A stretch of DNA of 64,000 nucleotides from contig VGFU01000006.1 in assembly GCA_016868755.1 (NCBI GenBank), positions 1 to 64,000 on the forward strand, given 5' to 3'. A program made the translations under genes and the position numbers. Below the pieces are notes generated by a model, which did not search any database, was not told the DNA's origin, and saw nothing but the letters and a program-made list of their open reading frames with translations. Every line of letters starts with the position of its first letter. Within the stretch, counting starts at the first letter, position 1. Below, one piece after another: positions 1 to 8,113 of this stretch. The stretch comes from Bacteroidota bacterium. Lineage in GTDB: Bacteria > Bacteroidota > Bacteroidia > Flavobacteriales > Schleiferiaceae.

Positions 1-1773
1 CTCTCCGCGCAAGTACTTGGCCGTCAGGCTGTCTGACGCGAGAAGTTCGGCGTAGTTGCCCTCGGCGACCACGCGTCCGCCGTGCACTCCAGCGCGTGGA
101 CCCATATCGACGATGTGGTCGGCGTGGCGCATCAGCTCTTCGTCGTGCTCCACGACCACCACGCTGTTGCCGAGGTCTCGCAGCCGCTCAAGGCTGCGAA
201 TGAGGCGGTCGTTGTCGCGCGGATGAAGTCCGATGGACGGCTCGTCGAGAATGTAGAGCACGTTGACCAGCTGCGAACCGATTTGGGTCGCCAGGCGAAT
301 TCTTTGGGCTTCACCGCCACTCAAGGTGCGCGCCGAACGGCTGAGGGACAGGTAGCTTAGCCCGACGTCGTTTAAAAAACCAACCCGCGTGGCGAGTTCT
401 TTAAGGATTTCTCCTCCGATGCGCTGCTGGGCGGGGGGCAGGCTTTGGTGCACCCCCTCGAGCCACTGCGACAGCTCGTGCAGCGGCAGGGCCGCTACCT
501 CAGCGATTGACCTGCCCGAAATGCGGAACATCAGCGACTCGGGCTTCAGGCGTCCGCCCGAGCATTGGCCGCACATTCCGTCTTCGAGGTAGTCGTCGGC
601 CCAGCGCTGCAGGCTCTTGCTGCCGTCGCGCCCTTGAGCTTCAATGAACGGTTTCAGTCCTTCGTACTTGATACTGATTTTGCGCGAAATTCCTGCGGCT
701 TTTTGGGTGTGCGTGAAGTCCTCACTGCAGCCGTGGATGATCGCGTGGCGACCTTCTTCGGGCAGATCCTTCCATGGGGTGTCGAGCGTGTACCCGTAGC
801 GCCAGCCAATGTGCTCCAGCTGCTGAAAAATCCAGGAGGCCTTGTAGGACCCGAGCGGAGCGAGGGCGCCGTCGCGCAAACTCAATCGGGCGTTTGCCAC
901 TACCTTTTCTAGGGCCAACTCGCGCACCGTTCCGAGGCCGTCGCAGTGCGGACACGCGCCCTTGGGCGAGTTGAAGCTGAAGGTGTTGGGCTCGGGCTCG
1001 GGGTAGGACAACCCGGTGGTCGGACACATCAAGTTGCGGCTAAAGTGCTTCTGGGATTGGCGTTCCCATTCCACCACGGTGATGCTGCCGTGCCCCAGGC
1101 GCATGGCTATGGCGATGCTTCGCTTGAGGCGGTCTTCGTCGTCGGTTCCCGGGCTTAGGCGGTCGACCACCACGTCGATGTCGTGGGTTTTGTAGCGGTC
1201 CAGTTTGAGTCCGCGGTCAATGTCAACCCACACGCCGTCGACGCGGGCCTTGAGGTAGCCTTGCTTGGCGAGTCCCTCAAACAGCTCGCGGTAGTGGCCT
1301 TTGCGCGCCCGAACCACCGGGGCCAAGATGGCCACGCGCGCCCCGTTAAAGTCGCGAAGCACGCGCTCGAGAATGGCGTCGTCGGTGTAGCTCACCATTT
1401 CTTCGCCGGTCGCCAGAGAATACGCGGTGGCGGTGCGGGCATAAAGGAGCCGCAAAAAATCGTAAACCTCGGTCACCGTGCCTACGGTCGAGCGCGGATT
1501 TCGGTTGGTCGTTTTTTGCTCGATGGCGACCACGGGCGAAAGTCCTTCGATGCGGTCGACGTCGGGGCGTTCCATGGTTCCCAAGAATTGACGGGCGTAG
1601 CTACTAAACGTTTCCATGTAGCGGCGCTGGCCCTCGGCAAATAGCGTATCAAACGCTAGCGACGACTTGCCGCTTCCGCTGAGCCCGGTGACGACCACGA
1701 GCTTGCGGCGCGGCAGCTCTACGTCGATGTTTTTTAGGTTGTGGGCACGGGCACCCAGAATGCGCAGGTTCAT
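1..1773 (-). CDS. uvrA: UvrA excinuclease ABC subunit A, paralog 1 (C-terminus cut by window edge)
   Basis: DNA damage recognition ATPase of nucleotide excision repair, acting with UvrB and UvrC. The frame is open from the ATG at 1773 to position 1, so 591 residues are visible and about a third of the protein lies outside. Seen: an N-terminal start [16 protein letters not shown], Walker [10 protein letters not shown], the YARQFLG and AIEQK segments typical of UvrA, CPHC and CGQC cysteine pairs, the ABC signature [13 protein letters not shown] and Walker [14 protein letters not shown]. It is the last visible gene of the mtaB-suhB-rfbC-mltD-uvrA run and starts 9 nt after the mltD stop. A second, complete UvrA is encoded at 17339-20071; the two differ clearly in sequence, so this is a paralog pair and not a recent duplication. 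Confidence 0.95.
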   Translation of the reverse strand, partial: MNLRILGARAHNLKNIDVELPRRKLVVVTGLSGSGKSSLAFDTLFAEGQRRYMETFSSYARQFLGTMERPDVDRIEGLSPVVAIEQKTTNRNPRSTVGTVTEVYDFLRLLYARTATAYSLATGEEMVSYTDDAILERVLRDFNGARVAILAPVVRARKGHYRELFEGLAKQGYLKARVDGVWVDIDRGLKLDRYKTHDIDVVVDRLSPGTDDEDRLKRSIAIAMRLGHGSITVVEWERQSQKHFSRNLMCPTTGLSYPEPEPNTFSFNSPKGACPHCDGLGTVRELALEKVVANARLSLRDGALAPLGSYKASWIFQQLEHIGWRYGYTLDTPWKDLPEEGRHAIIHGCSEDFTHTQKAAGISRKISIKYEGLKPFIEAQGRDGSKSLQRWADDYLEDGMCGQCSGGRLKPESLMFRISGRSIAEVAALPLHELSQWLEGVHQSLPPAQQRIGGEILKELATRVGFLNDVGLSYLSLSRSARTLSGGEAQRIRLATQIGSQLVNVLYILDEPSIGLHPRDNDRLIRSLERLRDLGNSVVVVEHDEELMRHADHIVDMGPRAGVHGGRVVAEGNYAELLASDSLTAKYLRGE

Positions 1774-1782
1774 CAACTAAGG

Positions 1783-2694
1783 TTAACGCCGTTCGGGGAG
1801 TTCGAGTTCGAACGCGGTGGAGTCGGGATTGTCGAGCAGGGCCTCCCGCAGCCAGGGGTTGCGGCGCTTGAGCTCGCGGTAGCTGAGGCCTTCGCGCTGC
1901 GCCCATCGCCCCCAATGGGCCACGCTGCTGTCGATAACGATGCGGCGGCCGGGTTCTTCGCGCCAAAGTTCTTCAGAGCGCACGTGGTAGCCGTAGTGTT
2001 CTGGGTGCTCCAGAATGAGCTTAAGGGCGGTGATGCGAAACGCGTAGCGGCCGGTCTCTTCGTTCCAGGTCATGCGAAAGTAGCTGCGTTCGCCTTGGCG
2101 TTCCGTTTGGCGGAGTACCCCGTTGAGCCCCATGTTGTAGGCGGCGGCAGCCAAAAACCATGATCCCGTTTGGGCGTAGGCATTTTTAAGGTAGGCGGCC
2201 GCGGTTCGCGTGGCCTTCTCAGCATGGTAGCGTTCGTCAATTTGGGCATCGACTCGGAGTCCGTGTTCCCGCGCCGTGGCCGGCATAAACTGCCACAAAC
2301 CCGCAGCGCCCGACGACGAGTAGGCCGTAGGCTGAAATCCGCTCTCGGCTGCCAAGAGGTAGACGAAATCTTCAGGAACCCCCTCTTCGCGTAGCCATCC
2401 GCGCACCCGGGCCTCCCAGCGCGGACGCCGCTGCAGCATGAGCAGGGTGTTGGAATGCCAGTAGGTGTTGGCGTGAAGCTCGCGGCTCAAGGCTTCGGCA
2501 ATATCGGCATCGCCCAGGGGCACCAGTTCGCCAAAAACCTCGAGCTTTTGGGGGAGCGGAACCACTACGGTTTCGTTGGTGGAGGCCACTCGGCTCAATG
2601 CATCGAGTACGGCGTCACTTCGGCTGCCAAGTAGCACGCCTCCCGCAAAGATGACCAGAGCCAGAAGCCAGCTGCGATGAATTTTATTCACCAC
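1783..2694 (-). CDS. Membrane-anchored lytic transglycosylase (SLT domain, MltD-like)
   Basis: Predicted murein lytic transglycosylase that cleaves glycan strands of peptidoglycan in the periplasm. The 303-residue protein starts with a short basic stretch and one hydrophobic segment (about residues 9-25), suggesting a signal anchor. The catalytic SLT domain is clear: AAESGFQPTAYSSSGAAGLW holds the catalytic Glu, followed by QFMPATAREHGL and AAAAYNMG. No LysM repeats are visible, so it is shorter than E. coli MltD. It overlaps the 3' end of rfbC by 7 nt and is followed 9 nt later by uvrA, so co-transcription is likely. The family call is firm; the exact subfamily is an inference. Confidence 0.88.
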   Translation of the reverse strand: MVNKIHRSWLLALVIFAGGVLLGSRSDAVLDALSRVASTNETVVVPLPQKLEVFGELVPLGDADIAEALSRELHANTYWHSNTLLMLQRRPRWEARVRGWLREEGVPEDFVYLLAAESGFQPTAYSSSGAAGLWQFMPATAREHGLRVDAQIDERYHAEKATRTAAAYLKNAYAQTGSWFLAAAAYNMGLNGVLRQTERQGERSYFRMTWNEETGRYAFRITALKLILEHPEHYGYHVRSEELWREEPGRRIVIDSSVAHWGRWAQREGLSYRELKRRNPWLREALLDNPDSTAFELELPERR

Positions 2695-3245
2695 GAGAAG
2701 GGGCTTTGAAACGTTTGAAACGCTTGACCAACCTGGTCTTTCGCGCTTACGGTAAAGGGTTCAGGCGAATTCCAAATTCCGCTCCAATCAATGCCCAAGT
2801 CGGCGTCGGCGTAGCTGATGCAGCCCTCGGCCTCGGGCGCGTAGCAGTCGGTGCAGAGGTACTGAAATACGGTATCGTCCTCGAGCGTCAAGAATCCGTG
2901 GGCAAACCCCGGCGGAATGTAAAGTCGGTGCTTGGTCACGGTGTCGAGTACCAACCCAACGTGCTGTCCGTAGGTCGGCGAACCGACGCGAAGGTCGACG
3001 GCGACGTCGTAGACGGATCCGCGCACCACCGAAACCAATTTGCCCTGAGCACGAGGCGGAACCTGAAAGTGGAGGCCGCGAAGGACTCCGCGCTTGCTCA
3101 TGCTCTCGTTGTGCTGCACGAATTCGGGCACGCCGGCCGGGAGCACGTCGCGGCGCAGCGACTCAAAAAAGTAGCCGCGCTCGTCACCGAACACGCGGGG
3201 TTGCATGAGGATGAGGCCAGGAATCGGGGTTTCGAGCAGCGTCAT
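2688..3245 (-). CDS. rfbC: dTDP-4-dehydrorhamnose 3,5-epimerase
   Basis: Epimerises dTDP-4-keto-6-deoxyglucose at C3 and C5 in dTDP-L-rhamnose synthesis. The start at 3245 overlaps the suhB stop as ATGA and gives 185 residues, the usual family length. A longer reading from 3419 would add 58 residues that only shadow suhB. Family motifs are present: PRVFGDERGYFFES, HNESMSKRGVLRGLHFQ (catalytic His), YDVAVDLR and YIPPGFAHGF. The other rhamnose genes (rfbA, rfbB, rfbD) are not in this window, so here it is an orphan inside an operon of unrelated housekeeping genes. Confidence 0.95.
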   Translation of the reverse strand: MTLLETPIPGLILMQPRVFGDERGYFFESLRRDVLPAGVPEFVQHNESMSKRGVLRGLHFQVPPRAQGKLVSVVRGSVYDVAVDLRVGSPTYGQHVGLVLDTVTKHRLYIPPGFAHGFLTLEDDTVFQYLCTDCYAPEAEGCISYADADLGIDWSGIWNSPEPFTVSAKDQVGQAFQTFQSPFSW

Positions 3246-4039
3246 GGTCGGGTAAAAGCGTCTGAGGTGAGTTGAATGAGGTCGCGGTAGGATTGGGGGT
3301 TTCCGGCGGCTATGCTGCCGCAGCGCACGAGGTCGTAGTCGTCCAATTCCGTGCCGAAAAAGTCCGTGGAAATCCCACCGGATTCGCGCACCAAGAGGAT
3401 TCCGGCGGCGACGTCCCATGCTGCGAGTCCGTGCTCAAAAAAGCCTTGAAAGCGTCCGTCGGCAACCCAAGCCAGGTCGGTGGCTGCGGAACCGAAGCGG
3501 CGCACGCCCCGAGAAGCGCGAAAGCAGGCCTGCAGGGCGTCGAGGTACTGCGGCATTTGCGAAAATTCGTGGTAGGGGAAGCCCGTGGCGACCAAACCGT
3601 CGCGCAGCGGCGCTCCGTGGCGCAGGTCGAGGGCTCGTCCGTCGCAAAAGGCTCCGAGGCCGCGCTCGGCGGTGAACATGCGCGCCTGCCCCAGCTCATA
3701 CACGGCGGCCCACACCAGGTCGCGGCCCTGCATCAGCGCCACCGACACGGCATAAGGCGGCAGGTCGTGGATGAAGTTGGTGGTGCCGTCCAGCGGATCG
3801 ATGATCCAGTTGAACCCGCCGTCGATCCAGGACTCGCCGCCCTCTTCGCCAAGCACCCCGCTGCCCGGCAGCAGTGCCGTGAGGCGCTCGATAAGCATCT
3901 GCTCGGCCTGCTGGTCGACGTAGCTCACCAGGGAATTCAGCGATTTGGTTTCGACGCGGTTGGCGGCGAATTCGCGGCGTTCGCTGCGGATCCAGTCGCC
4001 GACGGCGCGAACGGCTTCGGTGTACGCCAGCGTATTCAT
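3242..4039 (-). CDS. suhB: Inositol monophosphatase family protein (SuhB-like)
   Basis: Mg-dependent phosphatase of the inositol monophosphatase fold; the physiological substrate in Bacteroidota is uncertain (inositol phosphate, another sugar phosphate or a nucleotide phosphate). The 265 residues carry all metal-site motifs in order: LGEEGG (about residue 70), WIIDPLDGTTNFIH (about 87) and AAWDVAAG near residue 215. The ATG at 4039 overlaps the mtaB stop by ATGA, and the gene ends overlapping rfbC, so it is translated within a tight operon. Family assignment is secure, gene symbol less so. Confidence 0.9.
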   Translation of the reverse strand: MNTLAYTEAVRAVGDWIRSERREFAANRVETKSLNSLVSYVDQQAEQMLIERLTALLPGSGVLGEEGGESWIDGGFNWIIDPLDGTTNFIHDLPPYAVSVALMQGRDLVWAAVYELGQARMFTAERGLGAFCDGRALDLRHGAPLRDGLVATGFPYHEFSQMPQYLDALQACFRASRGVRRFGSAATDLAWVADGRFQGFFEHGLAAWDVAAGILLVRESGGISTDFFGTELDDYDLVRCGSIAAGNPQSYRDLIQLTSDAFTRP

Positions 4040-5382
4040 ACGGCCGAGGTTTGGGCGGGATCCGCAGCCGGCCGGGTGGCCACCGTGTCGCGCGGCGTGA
4101 GTTCGGTGAGTTCGACCCAGGCGCGGGTTCCGGCAAGCGCCGCATCGTAGTCGGCCTCGACCCGAATGTAGTTGTCGGTGTAGCCCAGCATGCGGCCGTC
4201 GCGCTCAGAATGCTCCCAGACCACGCGGCGCACGCTGCCCAGGTGCCGCTCGCAAAATTCGCGCTGCTTGATGGCGCTCAAGAGGCGCAGACGTCGGTTG
4301 CGCGCCTTGCGTTCGGTTTGCCGCACGACGCCTTCGAGGTGAACGGCCTCGGTTCCGGGCCGCTCCGAGTAGGTGAACACGTGGAGGTAGGCGATGGGGA
4401 GCGCCTCCAAAAAGCGGTAGGTATCGAGAAAGTGGTCTTCGGTTTCGCCCGGAAAGCCTACGATCACGTCAACCCCGATGGCCGCGTCGGGCATGCGGTC
4501 GATGATGCGGGCCACCCGCTCGGCGTACAGCTCGCGGCGGTAGCGGCGCTTCATCCAGCCCAGCACCTCGTTGTTGCCGCTCTGCAGCGGAATATGGAAG
4601 TGCGGAACCCAGCGCGCGCTCTGCGCCGTGAAGTCGATGATTTCGTCGCGAAGCAGGTTGGGTTCGATGCTCGAAATCCGAAGCCGGTCCAGCCCGTCCA
4701 CCTGGTCAAGCGCCTGCACGAGCTCGCTGAAGGTGTGGTCGTGGCGCTTGTTGCCGTGTTCGCCTTTGCCGTAGTCACCGACGTTGACCCCGGTCAGCAC
4801 CACCTCGAGCACGCCTTGTGCGGCCAGTTCGCGGGCCTGCGCCACCACCTGGTCAAGTGGGGCGGAGCGGCTCACGCCGCGGGCCATCGGTATCGTGCAG
4901 TAGGTGCAGACGTAGTCGCATCCGTCCTGTACCTTTAAGAAGGCGCGGGTGCGGTCGCCCATGCTGTAGGCGGCGTGGTACTGGTCGACGTCGTGGATTT
5001 CGCAGGCGTGGACCTCGGCCTCGGGCCGCTTGCGCAGGTCGCTCAAAAACTGCCTGAGAAAAGGTTTTTCTTTAGCACCAAGCACCAAATCTACCCCCTC
5101 CATGGCTGCGATTTCGCTGGGGCGCAGCTGGGCGTAGCATCCCGTAATCACGATAAAGCACTCGGGGTTGGCGCGCAGAGCTTGGCGCACGAGTCCGCGG
5201 GTCTCCTTGTCCGCTTCTTGGGTCACCGAGCAGGTGTTGATCACGGCTACGTCAGCGGCCTCCTCAAAGTCGGTGCGCACGAAGCCGGCGGCATATAAAT
5301 CGCGGGCCAGCGTGCTGGTTTCGGCAAAATTGAGCTTGCACCCAAGGGTGTGAAACGAAGCGCGAAGTCCGGCGGGATGCAT
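4036..5382 (-). CDS. mtaB: tRNA (t6A37) methylthiotransferase MtaB
   Basis: Radical SAM enzyme that converts t6A to ms2t6A at position 37 of ANN-decoding tRNAs. The 448-residue protein has the N-terminal UPF0004 domain with its three cluster cysteines (TLGCKLN with Cys15, NTCSVT, GCYAQL), then the radical-SAM cluster motif GCDYVCTYCTIPMARG, then a C-terminal TRAM-like region ending near ELTPRD. It heads the mtaB-suhB-rfbC-mltD-uvrA run. A near-match -7 box (TATTTTCG) sits 4 nt upstream of the ATG, supporting this start. The substrate t6A depends on TsaC, encoded at 24790-25743. Confidence 0.93.
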   Translation of the reverse strand: MHPAGLRASFHTLGCKLNFAETSTLARDLYAAGFVRTDFEEAADVAVINTCSVTQEADKETRGLVRQALRANPECFIVITGCYAQLRPSEIAAMEGVDLVLGAKEKPFLRQFLSDLRKRPEAEVHACEIHDVDQYHAAYSMGDRTRAFLKVQDGCDYVCTYCTIPMARGVSRSAPLDQVVAQARELAAQGVLEVVLTGVNVGDYGKGEHGNKRHDHTFSELVQALDQVDGLDRLRISSIEPNLLRDEIIDFTAQSARWVPHFHIPLQSGNNEVLGWMKRRYRRELYAERVARIIDRMPDAAIGVDVIVGFPGETEDHFLDTYRFLEALPIAYLHVFTYSERPGTEAVHLEGVVRQTERKARNRRLRLLSAIKQREFCERHLGSVRRVVWEHSERDGRMLGYTDNYIRVEADYDAALAGTRAWVELTELTPRDTVATRPAADPAQTSAV

Positions 5383-5386
5383 CCTG

Positions 5387-5394
5387 CGAAAATA
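5387..5394 (-). promoter_or_regulatory. Near-match -7 box for mtaB
   Basis: Minus-strand TATTTTCG, one mismatch to TAnnTTTG, ending 4 nt before the mtaB ATG. It faces the SBP promoter across a 15-nt gap. Confidence 0.4.
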
Positions 5395-5406
5395 GCGAAT
5401 TTTCGC
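5395..5406. promoter_or_regulatory. Short dyad between divergent promoters
   Basis: GCGAA-TT-TTCGC, a perfect 5-bp dyad exactly between the two divergent -7 boxes of mtaB and the binding-protein gene. It could be an operator or chance. Confidence 0.25.
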
Positions 5407-5409
5407 GGC

Positions 5410-5417
5410 TATCTTTG
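5410..5417 (+). promoter_or_regulatory. -7 promoter box of the binding-protein gene
   Basis: TATCTTTG matches the Bacteroidota -7 consensus TAnnTTTG and ends 7 nt before the ATG at 5425. This selects that start over the upstream in-frame codons. Confidence 0.55.
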
Positions 5418-5424
5418 GCTCGAA

Positions 5425-7059
5425 ATGCTTCGTTTTGCTCGGAATTCTGCGCGCCTAGTGCGCCATCTCGCGGTCGGCGCGTTGGCCCTGGTTGCCCTGC
5501 AGTGCCGAACCGAGCCTAAGGAGGACGAGGGACTGCTCTTTCGCTACAACGAGGCCAGCGGAATTTCGTCGCTCGACCCCGCCTTTGCCCGCGATCAAGC
5601 CCACAACTGGGTCATTCGCCAGCTCTACACCACGTTGTTTGAGACCGACTCTTCGGGCCAGCTGCGCGGACTCCTCGCCGAGGCCTGGGGCAGCGCCGCC
5701 GACGGACGAAGCGCGGGAATCCGCATTCGCCGCGACTTTGCCGCCCACGACGACCCCTGCTTTGAAGGCCAAACGCACTACCTCGACGCCCACGACGTCG
5801 CCAGCAGCCTGCAGCGCCTCAAAAGCCCGGCAACGGCTTCGCCCGGAGCGTGGCTGCTCGAAACCGTCGATTCGGTCTGGGCTGCGTCGACCGATTCGCT
5901 CGTGCTCACCTTGACGGCGCCCGATCCGGCGCTGTGGAGCAAGCTGAGCGTGCCCTACACGGCGGTGGTTCCGCGCCAAGCCATCGCCCGCTACGGCGCG
6001 GACCTCAGCGAGCACCCCGTGGGTTCCGGCCCATTTCAGTTCAAAGCGTGGCAGCGCGGCCAAAAGCTGGTCTTGCGGCGCCATCCCAACTACGCGGAGC
6101 GCGATGCCCAAGGGCAGCAATTGCCCTACCTCGAAGCGGTGAGCATTACGTTTACGCCTGACCGGCAGTCCGCGTTCATGGCATTTGTGCAGGGAGAACT
6201 CGACTTTTTGACGGGCATCGACCCCACGTACAAAGACCAATGGCTCGAGGCCGACGGCAGCCTGAAGGCCCAGTGGCGCGACCAATTCACGCAACGCACC
6301 GCCCCCTTTCTCAACACGGAATTTCTGGTGGTGCGCTACGGTCCCTGCAATCCGAGCTACCTCGCCGACGTAAGGGTGCGGCGGGCCCTCAACTGGGCGG
6401 TGGACCGCGACGGAATCATTGGCTACCTCAAAAACGGCATGGGCGTTCCCGCTCATGGCGGAATTTTACCCGCCGGCATGCCCGGCTATCGACCCGCGGC
6501 GGATTGGGCAACGCCCTGGAGCTACCGACCTGATTCTGCCCGCATTCTGCTTCAGCAGGCCGGCATTCTAACCCCCGACGGGCGCCCCAAGCCCGGAATC
6601 CAACCCCTCGTCTTGAGCACCACCGCCTCGTACCGCGACGTCGCTGAATTTTTGCAAAGTTCTTGGACCCAACTTGGGTTACCCGTCGAAGTGCAGGTGC
6701 TGCCGTCGGCCACCTTTCGCGAAGACAAAGCCCAGGGACGCCTCGGACTCTACCGGGCGAGCTGGATTGCCGACTACCCCGACCCGAGCAACTACCTCAT
6801 GCTCTACGGCGAATCGGGCGGCCCCAACGTTAGCGGATTCAGCGGGTTAACCGGTTACAACACTTTTCGCGCGGAATCTGATCCCTCCAAACGCACCCAG
6901 CAGGCCGCCCAGCTCGACGCCGAGCTTCACCGTCAGGCCGTCCTTATTCCGCTCTTTTACGACGTCAGCCTCAGGGCTTGGCCCAAGGAGTGGGGGGGTC
7001 CGCCGCCGCACCCCATGAATGAATTGGATTTGCGCAGGGTGCGCAAAAGCAGTAACTAG
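5425..7059 (+). CDS. ABC transporter substrate-binding protein, family 5 (DppA/OppA type)
   Basis: Predicted periplasmic or membrane-anchored binding protein for peptides or similar solutes. From the ATG at 5425 it has 544 residues: a basic N-terminus, a hydrophobic segment ending in LVALQC (a poor lipobox, so lipoprotein status is uncertain), then SBP family 5 features such as SSLDPAFA, the GSGPFQFKAW segment, RVRRALNWAVDRDGII and a C-terminal DYPDPSNYL stretch. No permease or ATPase genes lie beside it, so it is an orphan here. An upstream in-frame start at 5350 would overlap mtaB and place the promoter inside the gene. Its TAG stop (7057-7059) lies in a heptad repeat. Confidence 0.88.
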   Translation: MLRFARNSARLVRHLAVGALALVALQCRTEPKEDEGLLFRYNEASGISSLDPAFARDQAHNWVIRQLYTTLFETDSSGQLRGLLAEAWGSAADGRSAGIRIRRDFAAHDDPCFEGQTHYLDAHDVASSLQRLKSPATASPGAWLLETVDSVWAASTDSLVLTLTAPDPALWSKLSVPYTAVVPRQAIARYGADLSEHPVGSGPFQFKAWQRGQKLVLRRHPNYAERDAQGQQLPYLEAVSITFTPDRQSAFMAFVQGELDFLTGIDPTYKDQWLEADGSLKAQWRDQFTQRTAPFLNTEFLVVRYGPCNPSYLADVRVRRALNWAVDRDGIIGYLKNGMGVPAHGGILPAGMPGYRPAADWATPWSYRPDSARILLQQAGILTPDGRPKPGIQPLVLSTTASYRDVAEFLQSSWTQLGLPVEVQVLPSATFREDKAQGRLGLYRASWIADYPDPSNYLMLYGESGGPNVSGFSGLTGYNTFRAESDPSKRTQQAAQLDAELHRQAVLIPLFYDVSLRAWPKEWGGPPPHPMNELDLRRVRKSSN

Positions 7060-7073
7060 CAGCTAGCAACTAG
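7053..7073. repeat. CTAG heptad repeat, three units (TAACTAG CAGCTAG CAACTAG)
   Basis: Three tandem 7-mers at 7053, 7060 and 7067 between convergent genes. CTAG reads the same on both strands and the period of 7 shifts frame each time, so TAG occurs in all three frames on both strands. The stops of the SBP gene (7057-7059) and of the minus-strand EEP gene (7072-7070) are both inside it. Confidence 0.85.
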
Positions 7074-8113
7074 TTGCCTGAAATGGCCACCCGCACCGGG
7101 TTGTGGTCGCTCCACTTTTGCTTGACCACCTGGTGTTCGAGGGCAACCCAGGGTCCGCTGGTCCAAACCCAGTCAATTCGCAGCGGAACGACGCGCAGTC
7201 CCCGGTAGGTACTGCCCCAGCCGGCGCCCGACTGCACGAAGCTGTCGCGGCCCAGCTCTCGGAGCCTTCGGTGGCTCGCTGAGGTGGGGCTGTCGTTGAA
7301 ATCGCCGAGCACCACGACCGGCCGAGGGCTGGCGGACCACCATTCGGCAAGCGCTTCGACTTGAACGGAACGGGGCTCCGCCCGCCGAACCATGCGGCGG
7401 AGCAAGAGCTTGGCGCTTTGCCACCATCCAGCTTTGGCCTGTTCTGACTGGGCCTCACGCAGGTCTACGTCGGTGCTCACCAAGTGCACGTTCACGACCC
7501 GCACGGTGTCGCCCGCGGGCAGGAGCAGGTCGGCCCAAAGAAACCCAATGCGACCCGAATCCCCGGGGTAATCCACTTGGTCCCACTGCACGATGGGGTA
7601 GCGGCTGTACAGCGCTAAATCGTAGGCCTCTACGCGGTGCGTGAACTCAGCCCTAAGGAACGATTCGGCAGCGGTGCCGCGGCGCACGTCCTGCAGCGCC
7701 AGTACGTCGACGTCAAGATCCACCGCAAACTGTGCCATTTCGTGCACGGTTGCCGAATCGTCGGTCCACGTGCGGTTGCGCCAGTGGTGCACGTTCCACG
7801 ACGCCATCGAAACCTGCGGGTCGCGGGTCGGAGCAGCCGGTCGCCGCACCTGCATCCAGCTGCCCATCGGAGTCCAGAGGAGGGCGAGCAAGGTTCCGCC
7901 CAAAAGGGCCGAGGGGTGAAGGTGGGCGGTGGCCATCATGCCCCAGCCCACATGGTACAGTACTAGATAGGGCAGCAGCAGGCTAAGCGGAGCCAGCAAC
8001 GCAACGTCCGTAGCCATGCCCAACCAAGCCAGCCCCGTTATGGGCAGGGCGAGCAGCTGCGGAATCCACCACAATCGGCGGCCCCACTTACTTTTTTTGG
8101 CTGTGGCGCGCAA
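7070..8113 (-). CDS. Membrane-anchored endonuclease/exonuclease/phosphatase family protein
   Basis: The 347-residue protein has about three N-terminal hydrophobic segments (residues 15-85) and then an EEP phosphodiesterase domain: MASWNVHHW, VLALQDVR (Asp where Glu is more usual), VRVVNVHLVS, VVLGDFND and a terminal KWSDHNPV. These are the metal and catalytic motifs of the DNase I/exonuclease III/sphingomyelinase fold; the substrate is unknown. The start at 8113 is a TTG inside the rhomboid 3' end (26-nt overlap), so the precise start is uncertain. It ends the mutL-rhomboid-rhomboid-EEP run, and its last residues GN and stop are written by the heptad repeat. Confidence 0.85.
   Translation of the reverse strand: MRATAKKSKWGRRLWWIPQLLALPITGLAWLGMATDVALLAPLSLLLPYLVLYHVGWGMMATAHLHPSALLGGTLLALLWTPMGSWMQVRRPAAPTRDPQVSMASWNVHHWRNRTWTDDSATVHEMAQFAVDLDVDVLALQDVRRGTAAESFLRAEFTHRVEAYDLALYSRYPIVQWDQVDYPGDSGRIGFLWADLLLPAGDTVRVVNVHLVSTDVDLREAQSEQAKAGWWQSAKLLLRRMVRRAEPRSVQVEALAEWWSASPRPVVVLGDFNDSPTSASHRRLRELGRDSFVQSGAGWGSTYRGLRVVPLRIDWVWTSGPWVALEHQVVKQKWSDHNPVRVAISGN

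Noticed and set aside
2688-3245. O-antigen or rhamnose gene cluster around rfbC
   Set aside because: No other sugar nucleotide or glycosyltransferase genes adjoin it; the neighbours are housekeeping genes.
3272-4938. Long plus-strand frames of 292 and 295 codons (3272-4150 and 4051-4938)
   Set aside because: They are antisense to suhB and mtaB, both with full catalytic motifs. The frames lack motifs and reflect GC-rich codon use of the real genes.
5455-6456. Minus-strand frame of 333 codons
   Set aside because: It lies opposite the substrate-binding protein gene; composition is that of a shadow (Gly/Arg/Val/Ala-rich) and no domain is visible.
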